Source: CANMIH01 sp049116335 (GTDB lineage: Bacteria; Pseudomonadota; Alphaproteobacteria; Rhodobacterales; Rhodobacteraceae). Taken from it: DNA of 64,000 bases. The first letter of the stretch is position 1. Each line of letters opens with the position of its first letter. A model generated the notes under the pieces. That model made no database searches, was not told the DNA's origin, and saw only the letters and a list, made by a program, of their open reading frames with translations. The stretch spans positions 431,505-495,504 of the forward strand of contig JAGDYZ010000012.1 in the NCBI GenBank assembly GCA_049116335.1, read 5' to 3'. A program made the position numbers and the translations under genes. Below, piece after piece: positions 1 through 7,835 of the stretch.

Positions 1-2149
1 CCGTATGGGACACACCATTCATCGTGACAGTCACCATCTGACCCGGATCCGACGTCCCGGTGAGGACCACACCATCCGAAGCTTCCGCAGCGTTCACAAG
101 ATCATCGCCTTCAACCGGATTGGGGCTGATGGTCAATGTCCCTGCGGTGGTGTCGATGGTCACCTGTTGGGTGATGGTTTCTGAGTTGCCAGCCTGATCG
201 GTGGAAACGGCAGTCAAAGTTGTTGTGCCGTCTGCAGGTACCTGAGCCGAGGTGAAGTTCGCGGTCCAGCTGCCATTGGGGGCAACAACTGCATTCACAG
301 TTGCACCGCCAAGGGTCAGGACCACGGTGCCACCCGGTTCGGTTGTGCCGGTCAGAGAAATGCCCTGCGCAGCCTCTTGTGCATTCACGGTACCGTCGCC
401 ACCGGCCTGCGAGGTGAAGCCAAAGTTGGTCACCAGGGTGTCGACATCAATTGAACCGGTTGTGGTTTCAACGTTGCCAACCTGATCTGTCGCTTTCGCG
501 GTAAAGTTCAGGGTGGTTTCACCGGTTGGGATGGAGGAGGCAGGAATATCCACACTCCAGGCCCCATTACTCGCAGCCGTCGAGGTCAACACAGTTGATC
601 CGATGGTGATCTCAACCGTTGCGCCTGCATCTGCGGTGCCGGTCAGGGTTGCCCCATCTGCGCGTTCCGCATTGTTGATGGTTCCATCGCCTTCAACGCC
701 GGCCGTGTTCACGGTCAGGTTGATTTCAGTATCAACATCAAAGGTATGCGAGGTTGTGACGACGTTGCCCGCAGGATCGGTCGATGTGACCTGCGCTGTG
801 GTCTGATAGGTGCCCGTGGTCAGATCTGCTGAACCATAGGTCACGCTCCAGGTTCCGTCCCCGGCAACGGTCGCCGTTTTGGTCACGCCTTCGATGACAA
901 CTGATACAGTCGAGCCGGATTGCCCGGTGCCAGTCAGTGTCAGGCCTGCGCTCACCTCTGCGGCGTTCAGAATATCGTCGCCGGTGAGAGGTGCGTTGGT
1001 CAACGCAACTTCATTCACCGTGTCGATCTGGATCTGCTCGTTCAGGGTGGTGATATTGCCAAACCCATCTTCAGCAGTGATCACGACATCCCGCGTGTAT
1101 TCACCCGCAGGCAAGACAGTGGCGTCGAAAGTAAAGCTCCACTCGCCATTGCCACCGATGGTCGTGGTTTGACTGTGGCCATCGATGGTTACAGTGACTG
1201 TCGCGCCAACTTCGCCAGTGCCTGACAGTGTAACACCGCCACCGGAATGAGCGGTTTCATTGAACAGGTCGCCGGTCGAAACAGCCCCGTTGGTGGCGCT
1301 GATCGGAGGCGCAACAGTGTCGATTTCAAAGGACGGCCCATCAAGGTCAGTCACCGTCCCATCCGGATCGGTCACTTTGACAGCAACATTGTCATAGTCG
1401 CCATCAACCGGGAAATCCCCTCCGGTGAAGGTGACGCTCCATTTGCCGTCGTCGCCGGTGGTGGTGGTGACGGTCTTACCACCAATCGTCACTACTACTT
1501 CGGCGCCGGGAAGAGAGGTCCCGGTGACATCGATGCTAGGCGCAGAGCCTTCCCCGTTGATCTTGTGGTCCCCGTCAGGGTTGTCGACGGTTGGCGCTGT
1601 GCTACCACCGCCCCCGCCTCCACCACCGCCAATGATTGCGGCGCCACCAAGCGCTGCGGCTCCCACTGCGGCCCCTGCACCAAGGCCACCGGCCCCCAGC
1701 AGACCCGCTGCGGCCAGCATGCTCACTTCTTCTTCTTCACCGTTATACGGAATCCCCGCATCCAGTGCGACCTGAGGGTCATTCACAAAGATCAGATCGT
1801 CGGACGGGCTCCATTTGCCCCAGGTCTCAGTCGGACCATACTGAGCAAAGAGCGCGCCACCGTCGCCCTGTACAAAGGTGACCTCATTCAGCGTGCCTTC
1901 CGCACTGAGGAACAGGCGATTTTCGTCACTGGTGAAGTATCCCTCGAGGACAATCACCCGACCGTCCGCCAGCGTGATCAAAAGGTCATCCGCCGCCCGG
2001 TCATAGCCACGCAGATCGGTCTGCCGAATGTTTAGGGAAATATCGTTGCTTGCACCCGCCGAGACCAAAAAGGACTCGTCATTGCCGCCTACACTACCAT
2101 GTTGGATCGCACCCGCACGGGTACGGATCACGAAATCAATCGCGCTCAT
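1..2149 (-). CDS. BapA-like large Ig-repeat adhesin, N-terminal part (truncated by window edge)
   Basis: The minus strand is open from ATG at 2149 to base 1 (about 716 codons) with no stop, so the C-terminus lies outside the window. Residues 1 to about 140 match the BapA-prefix type of N-terminal domain (segment GRVIVLEGYF). An acidic stretch (GEEEE) follows, then an Ala/Gly-rich linker ending in nine glycines near residue 170. After it come five complete Ig-like repeats of 90-100 residues and the start of a sixth. Each contains a T-G-T...G..V.VT core, a GxW(S/T)V or GEWSF strand and an (I/V)DT linker. Such proteins are usually exported by a type I secretion system and act in adhesion or biofilm formation; no secretion genes are visible here. 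No cleavable signal peptide is seen, as expected for type I substrates. Confidence 0.88.
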   Translation of the reverse strand, partial: MSAIDFVIRTRAGAIQHGSVGGNDESFLVSAGASNDISLNIRQTDLRGYDRAADDLLITLADGRVIVLEGYFTSDENRLFLSAEGTLNEVTFVQGDGGALFAQYGPTETWGKWSPSDDLIFVNDPQVALDAGIPYNGEEEEVSMLAAAGLLGAGGLGAGAAVGAAALGGAAIIGGGGGGGGGSTAPTVDNPDGDHKINGEGSAPSIDVTGTSLPGAEVVVTIGGKTVTTTTGDDGKWSVTFTGGDFPVDGDYDNVAVKVTDPDGTVTDLDGPSFEIDTVAPPISATNGAVSTGDLFNETAHSGGGVTLSGTGEVGATVTVTIDGHSQTTTIGGNGEWSFTFDATVLPAGEYTRDVVITAEDGFGNITTLNEQIQIDTVNEVALTNAPLTGDDILNAAEVSAGLTLTGTGQSGSTVSVVIEGVTKTATVAGDGTWSVTYGSADLTTGTYQTTAQVTSTDPAGNVVTTSHTFDVDTEINLTVNTAGVEGDGTINNAERADGATLTGTADAGATVEITIGSTVLTSTAASNGAWSVDIPASSIPTGETTLNFTAKATDQVGNVETTTGSIDVDTLVTNFGFTSQAGGDGTVNAQEAAQGISLTGTTEPGGTVVLTLGGATVNAVVAPNGSWTANFTSAQVPADGTTTLTAVSTDQAGNSETITQQVTIDTTAGTLTISPNPVEGDDLVNAAEASDGVVLTGTSDPGQMVTVTMNGVSHT

Positions 2150-2222
2150 GACTATACCGCTCTACCTCTGTGGCCATCGTCTTTTTTTATGTGACGGCCT
2201 TATTTTGCTCTAACCGCAGATT

Positions 2223-2282
2223 TAGCGGAATTCCGCCTTATTCACCAGTTTGAATTTCTAAAGTAGCGGGGAATAACCGCTA
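2223..2282. promoter_or_regulatory. two related inverted repeats upstream of the adhesin
   Basis: The 278-bp gap between the adhesin start and the NUDIX gene holds a 12-bp perfect palindrome GCGGAATTCCGC (2225-2236). About 40 bp away lies the inverted repeat TAGCGG-N7-CCGCTA (2264-2282). Both share a TAGCGG half site and lie 75-135 bp upstream of the adhesin start, where regulator binding sites are expected. No protein is assigned. Confidence 0.35.
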
Positions 2283-2427
2283 AGCAGCGCCAGGTAGAGC
2301 CGAAACCTGCGGGGAATGTGGCAATTTTGCGGCAGGAAGGGATTAATTCGGGGTAAATTTGCCAGCCCAAACCACCCAAAAACTACGGCCATAGGTCCCC
2401 TACATTGACCAATCTGGCGGCAAGTCT

Positions 2428-2886
2428 TCAGGTCGACTTCATAAGGTCTCGAATAATCGGCTGTTTATGTGGCTTTTTATGAAGAGACAGAAGAAGCTCA
2501 GATAGCTCTTCTTCAACCACCAATTTCGACGCGGTTTTCGGGCTAAACCATTTCCGCGTCCGCTGCCCACGTTCTTTCCAGTCGCGCTTTAGCTCTTCCA
2601 CCAGCATGGGGTAGACACGTACCAGACAGGGCACCAATTTGCCGTTGTCGCGCACTTTCAAATATCGATAGGTGCCCAGAACTTCCGAACTGATAGTGCC
2701 CTTGGCGCCCGCTTCCTCCATGGCCTCGATCGCAGCGGCATCCCAGGGCTTGGTATTGTCCATCTCCCACCCCTTGGGCATGACCCAGCGTTTTGTCCCA
2801 CGCGAGGTCACCATCAGGATCTTCATCCGCCCCTTAGCGTCCCATTGAATGGGCAGCGCTGCAATCTGCTCACCAACCGCTACCAT
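2428..2886 (-). CDS. NUDIX hydrolase
   Basis: This is a NUDIX-fold protein that probably cleaves a nucleoside-diphosphate-linked substrate or a diphosphoinositol-type substrate. The NUDIX box begins at GWEMD, and the metal-binding glutamates are present in IEAMEEAGA. The usual Arg of the REXXEE motif is replaced by Ile, and the Glu seven residues after the first Gly is Thr. The ATG at 2886 has a strong AAGGAG twelve bases upstream, giving 152 residues. A GTG at 2919 would add 11 residues but has no clear ribosome binding site. The gene stands alone, upstream of and codirectional with the adhesin. Confidence 0.78.
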   Translation of the reverse strand: MVAVGEQIAALPIQWDAKGRMKILMVTSRGTKRWVMPKGWEMDNTKPWDAAAIEAMEEAGAKGTISSEVLGTYRYLKVRDNGKLVPCLVRVYPMLVEELKRDWKERGQRTRKWFSPKTASKLVVEEELSELLLSLHKKPHKQPIIRDLMKST

Positions 2887-2988
2887 AGCTGCGATCTGCT
2901 CCTTTTGTCTGAGCGACACCTGCCGGCAACAGTCAAACCCTGCCTAGCAACACCATGTCACACGTGTGTAACGTCGAGTCGAAATAGC

Positions 2989-3026
2989 AAAAGCCGCACT
3001 TGCCAGACAGGCGAAGCGCGGCTTTT
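2989..3026 (-). terminator. intrinsic terminator after the tRNA
   Basis: The outer stem AAAAGCCGC / GCGGCTTTT is 9 bp and perfect, with an imperfect inner stem. On the minus strand it is followed by a T-rich stretch. It lies 9 bases beyond the CCA end of the tRNA gene. Confidence 0.7.
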
Positions 3027-3034
3027 GTGAAAGC

Positions 3035-3163
3035 TGGCGGACCGAGGAGGATTCGAANNNNNNNNNNNNNNNNNNNNNNNNNNNNNNNNNNNNNNNNNNN
3101 NNNNNNNNNNNNNNNNNNNNNNNNNNNNNNNNNNNNNNNNNNNNNNNGCTGAGCTATCGGTCC
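3035..3163 (-). tRNA. tRNA gene interrupted by the N run (possibly tRNA-Arg)
   Basis: On the minus strand the 5' flank of the N run reads GGACCGATAGCTCAGC, a 7-nt acceptor strand, TA, and the start of a D arm. The 3' flank reads TTCGAATCCTCC, then TCGGTCC, G and an encoded CCA. The acceptor strands GGACCGA and TCGGTCC pair perfectly, so both ends fit one tRNA type. With 90 N the gene would be 129 nt, about 52 more than a class I tRNA with CCA. The anticodon is hidden. The visible D- and T-arm sequences resemble bacterial tRNA-Arg (ACG type), but this is only a resemblance. Confidence 0.8.
3058..3147. other. assembly gap (90 N)
   Basis: Ninety undetermined bases inside the tRNA gene. The length may be nominal. 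Nothing can be read here. Confidence 0.99.
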
Positions 3164-3228
3164 GTGAGGGGCGGTCTAATGGTTACACCCAGAGGGCGCA
3201 AGTGCAAAAAAGCGCCAAAGTAAACTTT

Positions 3229-4611
3229 TCATGTCATTTCGCCCATCGGCAGGCAGATCTCAAAGCAAGTGCCTGTTTCATCACTAGATTTCAGCTGCAC
3301 AGTACCACCATGTCCCCGAATAAGTTCGGCCACAATCGCCAGCCCAAGCCCTGTGCCCCCCTTACGAACCCCACCTTGGAACGGCTTGAACAGATTCTCT
3401 TGCGCCTTGGCCGGTAGGCCCGGACCGGTATCGACAAGCTGAATGGTCCAATGATCTTCTTCAGATCGCGCGGACAGCCGCAGAGTGCCAGGTTTTCCCG
3501 TTGCTACCATCGCCTGACGCGCGTTGCGAACAAGATTGCTGATGGCACGATAGATTTGCTCCGGGTCGCCTCGCACCATCAAAGATGGTGGAACATCATT
3601 TACAAACTCCAGATCCGCCTCACCAACAGCCAACCGTTCCGCATCATACAGCTCGGTGACCAACTCAGAGAGATTGAAAACCGTCAGACTTGGCGCGGGC
3701 TCTTCTGCCCGCCCAAAGGCCAAAGTGCTTTCACAAAGCGACACCGCCCGCGAGATCGAGTTGACCAGCTTGGGCGCCATACGTTTGACCGTTGGGTCTT
3801 CTGACATTTCAATCCGGTCAGTAAACAGTTGAGCTGCGGTCAGGATGTTACGCAGATCATGGCTCACTCGGGCCACGGCACCGCCAAGTTGGGCCAGACG
3901 CTCTTTTTGCTTCAGGGCCTGTGTCAGATGGGTCTGCATCATCTGCAAAGCTTCTTCTGCCTCGCGCAGTTCGGTGACGCCCGAAGATGGCTTAATTACG
4001 CTGCGAATATCTTCCGGCGCATCGGAATAGGCCCGCATATAATTGACGACCCCTTCAATCGGTCGCACCAAAAGCACCCGCACCGCAAGGAACAGCAAAA
4101 CCGCCGTAACAACCGAGATCACCGCAGACAGCAGGAGAATCCGTTTGCCATAGTCAATCATCGACGCTCGCAGGGGGGCAGTGTCCATGGTAACCTCTAT
4201 CAGATCCCCTGCATTCAAAGACGGCACACCGATCACCCGGATCAATTCGGGTTCGGGCGCGATCAATCGCGACATCGCATCCAGTATCAGACGCGGCGCC
4301 CCTGCCCCGCGCAAATCAAAACTGGTGGTAACGTCATGAGGCATCGGCGATGACAGCATCAGCTGCCGGATCTCGTTGCGTCGCAGCACCACATTATAGA
4401 CACCGGCATTTTCAAGCAGCTCCGCCTCGAGCTCTTCCGTCAGCATATCATCCGCCAACAGTGCCAATGACGCAATCTGCGCTCGCTCGAGCCGCGCCAG
4501 AAGGTAATCCTCGCGATACCGCGCCACAGACGGTACAAAGATCAGCACTTCGGCCAACATGACAAAGATTGTGGTCAGGATCAGGAAACGACCCGAAAGG
4601 GAATTCAGCAT
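3229..4611 (-). CDS. membrane sensor histidine kinase
   Basis: This 460-residue kinase has two membrane segments, about residues 8-28 and 157-183, framing a periplasmic domain of about 125 residues. A HAMP-like linker follows. The H box is RVSHDLRNIL (His near 248). The N box is NLVRNARQAM, the G1 box is DTGPGLP, the F box is ENLFKPFQG and the G2 box is GGTGLGLAIV. All catalytic elements are present, so it should autophosphorylate. It starts at ATG 4611, 15 bp after the flavin oxidoreductase gene, so the two are likely cotranscribed. No response regulator gene is nearby and its partner must be encoded elsewhere. The stimulus is unknown; the operon suggests redox or membrane status. Confidence 0.9.
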   Translation of the reverse strand: MLNSLSGRFLILTTIFVMLAEVLIFVPSVARYREDYLLARLERAQIASLALLADDMLTEELEAELLENAGVYNVVLRRNEIRQLMLSSPMPHDVTTSFDLRGAGAPRLILDAMSRLIAPEPELIRVIGVPSLNAGDLIEVTMDTAPLRASMIDYGKRILLLSAVISVVTAVLLFLAVRVLLVRPIEGVVNYMRAYSDAPEDIRSVIKPSSGVTELREAEEALQMMQTHLTQALKQKERLAQLGGAVARVSHDLRNILTAAQLFTDRIEMSEDPTVKRMAPKLVNSISRAVSLCESTLAFGRAEEPAPSLTVFNLSELVTELYDAERLAVGEADLEFVNDVPPSLMVRGDPEQIYRAISNLVRNARQAMVATGKPGTLRLSARSEEDHWTIQLVDTGPGLPAKAQENLFKPFQGGVRKGGTGLGLAIVAELIRGHGGTVQLKSSDETGTCFEICLPMGEMT

Positions 4612-4626
4612 AAGCTCACTTTATAC

Positions 4627-6045
4627 TTAAGGAAGCCAGCGTTGCACAAAGCGCACCACTTTTTTGACAGTCTCATTCTCAAACAGACGAGGAGTAAAAT
4701 ACGCCCCTGCCACACGTTTGTTAAGCTCTGCAATGGTGGGATAAGGCGCAATCATATTCGACACTGCGCTCATCTTTAGATTATTGGCAATCGCCATCGA
4801 CCAGAGTGAGATCAACTCCCCCGCCTGGTGCCCGGCAATGGACGCACCCACCGGACGCCCCTTTACAACCATAACCTTGATCAGGCCTTTGGTCTCGCGT
4901 TCTGCAATGGCGCGGTCATTGTGCGAATAGTGGAAGCGCGCAACTTCAAGCTTTTCCCCGTGTTGCTCGCGGGCCTGCGCTTCGGTCAATCCGACCTGAG
5001 ACAGCTCAGGCTGCGTATAGGTAGCCCAGGGAATATGGGCAGTTTTGGTTTTTGCCGGCAATCCAAACAGAGCCGACCGGATAATCACCCCCGCATGATA
5101 CCCCGCCACATGAGTGAACTGCAGCCCACCCGCAGCATCCCCAATAGCGTAGACCTTTTTATTGGTGGTGCGCAGACTGTCGTCCACTTTGATCCCGGTC
5201 CGTGTGGTTTCGATACCCGCCGCCTCGAGATTAAGCTTATCAGTGTTGGCCTTACGACCAACCGCCATCAAAAGATGTGTGCCCTGAAACAGACGACCGT
5301 CCTGAGTTTCCACCTCAATGGCGCCCGCCTCACCTCGGATTTCTTTGGCGAGAGCCTCTTCCGCAATCTCGATCCCTTCAGCGCGCAGGTTCTCCAGAAC
5401 CACTTCGGCCAATTCCGGATCATCTTTGCCCAAAGCACGGGCCCCTTCAATCACAGTGACTTCGCTACCCAACCGTCGATGTGCCTGCGCCATTTCCATA
5501 CCAATCGGGCCACCGCCAATCACCAAGAGATGTTTGGGCTGTTCGCGCAGCTCCCACAGCGTTTCATTGGTCAGATAGGGCACCTGATCCAAACCCGGGA
5601 TGGGGGGCACCAAAGGCGAAGACCCCGTCGAAATCACGATTCGACGCGCAGAAATGCGATAGGAACCAGCCTCGACCTCGGTCGGAGAGACAAAACGGCC
5701 GAATTCGCGGATAACCCGAACCCCAAAGCCTTCAAAGCGTTCCTGACTGTCGACCGGCTCAATTGTGGCAATCACGTCATTCACATGATCTTTGGCCGAT
5801 GCGTAATCCACAACGGGGGTCACATTATGCACGCCATAAGGCTGCGCATGAGACATGTGATGCGCCATTTTCCCCGAGGCGATCAGCGCCTTGGAGGGGA
5901 CACAGCCATAGTTGAGACAATCACCCCCCATCTTATGGCCTTCGAGCAAAACAACATTGGCCCCCATCTGCGCGGCCCCGGCTGCGGTCGACAGCCCTCC
6001 GGATCCTGCACCAATGATGAGAAGGTCAGCTTTAATACGCTCCAT
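4627..6045 (-). CDS. FAD-dependent pyridine nucleotide-disulfide oxidoreductase (mercuric-reductase-like)
   Basis: This 472-residue flavoprotein belongs to the dihydrolipoamide / mercuric reductase superfamily. It has an N-terminal FAD-binding GAGSGGLSTA motif and the redox-active disulfide in GGDCLNYGCVPSK. A second dinucleotide site VIGGGPIGMEMAQ and a C-terminal dimerisation domain follow. There is no N-terminal heavy-metal domain and no C-terminal Cys pair of true mercuric reductases, so Hg(II) reduction is unlikely. ATG 6045 lies three bases after the stop of the TMEM64-type gene; a TTG just before it is an alternative start. Pairing with a TVP38/TMEM64 membrane protein is recurrent in bacteria and suggests a shared membrane-linked redox role of unknown substrate. 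Confidence 0.88.
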   Translation of the reverse strand: MERIKADLLIIGAGSGGLSTAAGAAQMGANVVLLEGHKMGGDCLNYGCVPSKALIASGKMAHHMSHAQPYGVHNVTPVVDYASAKDHVNDVIATIEPVDSQERFEGFGVRVIREFGRFVSPTEVEAGSYRISARRIVISTGSSPLVPPIPGLDQVPYLTNETLWELREQPKHLLVIGGGPIGMEMAQAHRRLGSEVTVIEGARALGKDDPELAEVVLENLRAEGIEIAEEALAKEIRGEAGAIEVETQDGRLFQGTHLLMAVGRKANTDKLNLEAAGIETTRTGIKVDDSLRTTNKKVYAIGDAAGGLQFTHVAGYHAGVIIRSALFGLPAKTKTAHIPWATYTQPELSQVGLTEAQAREQHGEKLEVARFHYSHNDRAIAERETKGLIKVMVVKGRPVGASIAGHQAGELISLWSMAIANNLKMSAVSNMIAPYPTIAELNKRVAGAYFTPRLFENETVKKVVRFVQRWLP

Positions 6046-6048
6046 CAA

Positions 6049-6786
6049 TCACACGTCCTTTTTGCCACGAAGGGCTTTGATAACAATGGGTAGGGCAGAA
6101 AGCGCCGCAAGGCCAAGAATCGGTCCGATCACATGAGGTTCGAAGATAATCCCAAGGTTTGGCGTTTCCCCACGTGCAAACACTTCTCCCAGCCCCGCAC
6201 CGACCGAGGTGTAAACAACGGTACCGGGAATGATCCCCAAGAAGGTCGACACCACATAACGGTGCAGCGGCACCTCAAGAAACGCGGGAATCAGGTTGGC
6301 GAGGAAGAAGGGCACAGCTGGGACAAGGCGAATAAGGAACAGCATCGACCATTGATTTTCATCAATTCCGTCTTTGATCTGCTTCACTGCCCCGCCGGAG
6401 TTTTCAAGTTTTTTGCCCAGTGCGTCTCCGAGCCCCCAACGCGCGGCGAGAAAAATGGCCGTTGCCCCTAGTGTTGCGGCGCCGACATTGAACACCGATC
6501 CAAATATCGTGCCAAATAAGAAGCCCCCTGTGAGGGTCGCAATCGACGCCCCTGGCAGCGAAAAGGCCACAATCGCAACATAGACACCAATGAACACCGC
6601 TGCGGTCAATACATAGTTGCCATCCCGAAACGCCAGCAAAGCCTCACGATTGTCGCGCAGGGCGTCAAATGACAAATAATCGCGCAGGGTAAAGGCCCCC
6701 ACTGCCGCGACCGTCAGAATCAGGATCAGAGGGAGAAGGCGGCTTATGCTGGATCGGGCTTCAGGAGTATCTGTCATATCGCTCAT
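6049..6786 (-). CDS. TVP38/TMEM64 (VTT/DedA-type) membrane protein
   Basis: A polytopic inner-membrane protein of about 245 residues. A first membrane segment (LLPLILILTVAAVGAFTL) is followed by the VTT domain, with the conserved region PGASIATLTGGFLFG and a re-entrant-type segment FLIRLVPAVPFFLANLIPAF. DedA/VTT proteins are implicated in lipid scrambling and ion-coupled transport; the exact role here is unknown. It is the first gene of a three-gene operon with the oxidoreductase and histidine kinase. ATG 6786 (MSDMTD) is preferred over a GTG 11 codons upstream, although neither has a strong ribosome binding site. Confidence 0.85.
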   Translation of the reverse strand: MSDMTDTPEARSSISRLLPLILILTVAAVGAFTLRDYLSFDALRDNREALLAFRDGNYVLTAAVFIGVYVAIVAFSLPGASIATLTGGFLFGTIFGSVFNVGAATLGATAIFLAARWGLGDALGKKLENSGGAVKQIKDGIDENQWSMLFLIRLVPAVPFFLANLIPAFLEVPLHRYVVSTFLGIIPGTVVYTSVGAGLGEVFARGETPNLGIIFEPHVIGPILGLAALSALPIVIKALRGKKDV

Positions 6787-6973
6787 CAGATTGGCTTTCT
6801 GTTGGGGCAAAGTCTGCACAGAACATGTCGATCACTGCACCTCAACAACAGGTATCTCACGCGCCCTTGAACGCAGGTGTACAACTTCGTGAGATTTTGG
6901 CTGGATTCTTACGACATTGAAACATAAACAGCTGTGGAACCTTGCCTTTGTTGCAGGCGACTGGGATTGCCAT

Positions 6974-7002
6974 TTGACATACCCCCGTCACATGCCTATA
7001 GC
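6974..7002 (+). promoter_or_regulatory. promoter of rpmH-rnpA-yidD
   Basis: Near-consensus vegetative promoter: TTGACA (6974-6979), 17-bp spacer, TATAGC (6997-7002), about 65 bp before the rpmH start. The rest of the 281-bp divergent gap (6787-7067) shows no gene. Confidence 0.8.
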
Positions 7003-7067
7003 ACGGGCTTCAGACACCACTGGCCTGGCGAATCCGCGCCTTCCGGCCAAGGAACGGAGCAATCGCT

Positions 7068-7202
7068 ATGAAACGCACTTTTCAGCCGTCGAACCTCGTT
7101 CGCAAGCGCCGTCACGGCTTCCGCTCGCGTATGGCTACCAAAGCTGGACGCAAGATTCTGAACGCCCGCCGTGCGCGTGGCCGTAAGAGCCTGAGCGCAT
7201 AA
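7068..7202 (+). CDS. rpmH: 50S ribosomal protein L34
   Basis: A 44-residue, strongly basic protein with the L34 signature MKRTFQPSNLVRKRRHGFRS and the C-terminal RRARGRKSLSA. Length and sequence are full for the family. It binds 23S rRNA in the large subunit. The sequence AAGGAACGGAGC lies shortly before the ATG. It is first in the conserved rpmH-rnpA-yidD group and directly follows a near-consensus promoter. Confidence 0.97.
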   Translation: MKRTFQPSNLVRKRRHGFRSRMATKAGRKILNARRARGRKSLSA

Positions 7203-7218
7203 GCACGGATCCTTCGCT

Positions 7219-7617
7219 ATGGCGAAGCATTTGATGCCACTTAAAAAGACCGCCGCAGAGCAATCTGAGGCGGTTCTTTTGCCTTTGACAGTTCTGGTCA
7301 AACGCGCAGATTTCCTAAAAGCCGCCAAAGCCCGACGCGCGCCCTGCCCTGCCTTTTTGGTGCAAGCTCGCAAACGACGTGATGGCGAGGCCGAGGGGAT
7401 TCGTGTTGGCTTTACCTGTTCGAAAAAGGTCGGCAATGCCGTTGCCCGCAATCGCGCGAAACGCCGATTGCGCGAAATCGCTCGTGAAGTTTTGCACGAA
7501 CACGGGCGCGACGGATATGATTATGTGCTGATCGGGCGGGCGGTGCACACAGCCACGCATGATTTCGTGCAGATGCAAAAAGACCTGCGCCGCGCCTTGC
7601 GAAAGGTTCACGCATGA
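7219..7617 (+). CDS. rnpA: ribonuclease P protein component
   Basis: The protein subunit of RNase P, which aids the catalytic RNA in 5' processing of tRNA precursors. The RNR signature is visible as GFTCSKKVGNAVARNRAKRR in the middle of 132 residues. It starts 16 bp after rpmH, and its last four bases overlap yidD. The first ATG (7219) has a poor ribosome binding site, and an ATG at 7234 is possible. Translation is probably coupled to rpmH. Confidence 0.95.
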   Translation: MAKHLMPLKKTAAEQSEAVLLPLTVLVKRADFLKAAKARRAPCPAFLVQARKRRDGEAEGIRVGFTCSKKVGNAVARNRAKRRLREIAREVLHEHGRDGYDYVLIGRAVHTATHDFVQMQKDLRRALRKVHA

Positions 7618-7835
7618 GCCCGCTGGCTCATATCGCGGCTTTGCCGGTGCGCGCGTACAGGCTCTTGTTTTCCCCCTGGGTTGGGCATGGCTGTCGTTAT
7701 CATCCAACCTGTTCGGCCTATTCCCTTGAAGCGCTTGAAAAACACGGTGCTTTCAAAGGTACGTGGCTTACTTTGCGTCGCATTGCCCGATGCCACCCCT
7801 GGGGCGGATCGGGCGTTGACAACGTGCCGGATTAA
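7614..7835 (+). CDS. yidD: membrane protein insertion efficiency factor YidD
   Basis: A 73-residue YidD/Haemolysin-alpha family protein. It has the signature GHGCRYHPTCSAYSLEA, with paired Cys in the C-x5-C pattern, and HPWGGSGVD near the end. It assists insertion of inner-membrane proteins alongside YidC, which is encoded 3.7 kb downstream. It overlaps rnpA by ATGA. Its stop codon overlaps the stop of the convergent hydrolase gene. Confidence 0.95.
   Translation: MSPLAHIAALPVRAYRLLFSPWVGHGCRYHPTCSAYSLEALEKHGAFKGTWLTLRRIARCHPWGGSGVDNVPD

Noticed and set aside
1247..2035. Plus-strand frame over the adhesin N-terminus
   Set aside because: The minus strand is continuously open with BapA-prefix and Ig-repeat structure; the plus frame has no domain.
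1..2149. Periodic sequence considered as a DNA tandem repeat or CRISPR-like array
   Set aside because: The periodicity of 270-300 bp reflects divergent protein Ig domains, not identical short repeats with spacers.
3058..3147. Group I intron in the tRNA
   Set aside because: A gap of 90 N is too short for such an intron plus the missing tRNA parts; an assembly gap is simpler.
4828..6093. Plus-strand frame opposite the flavin oxidoreductase
   Set aside because: Antisense shadow; the oxidoreductase has clear FAD and disulfide motifs.
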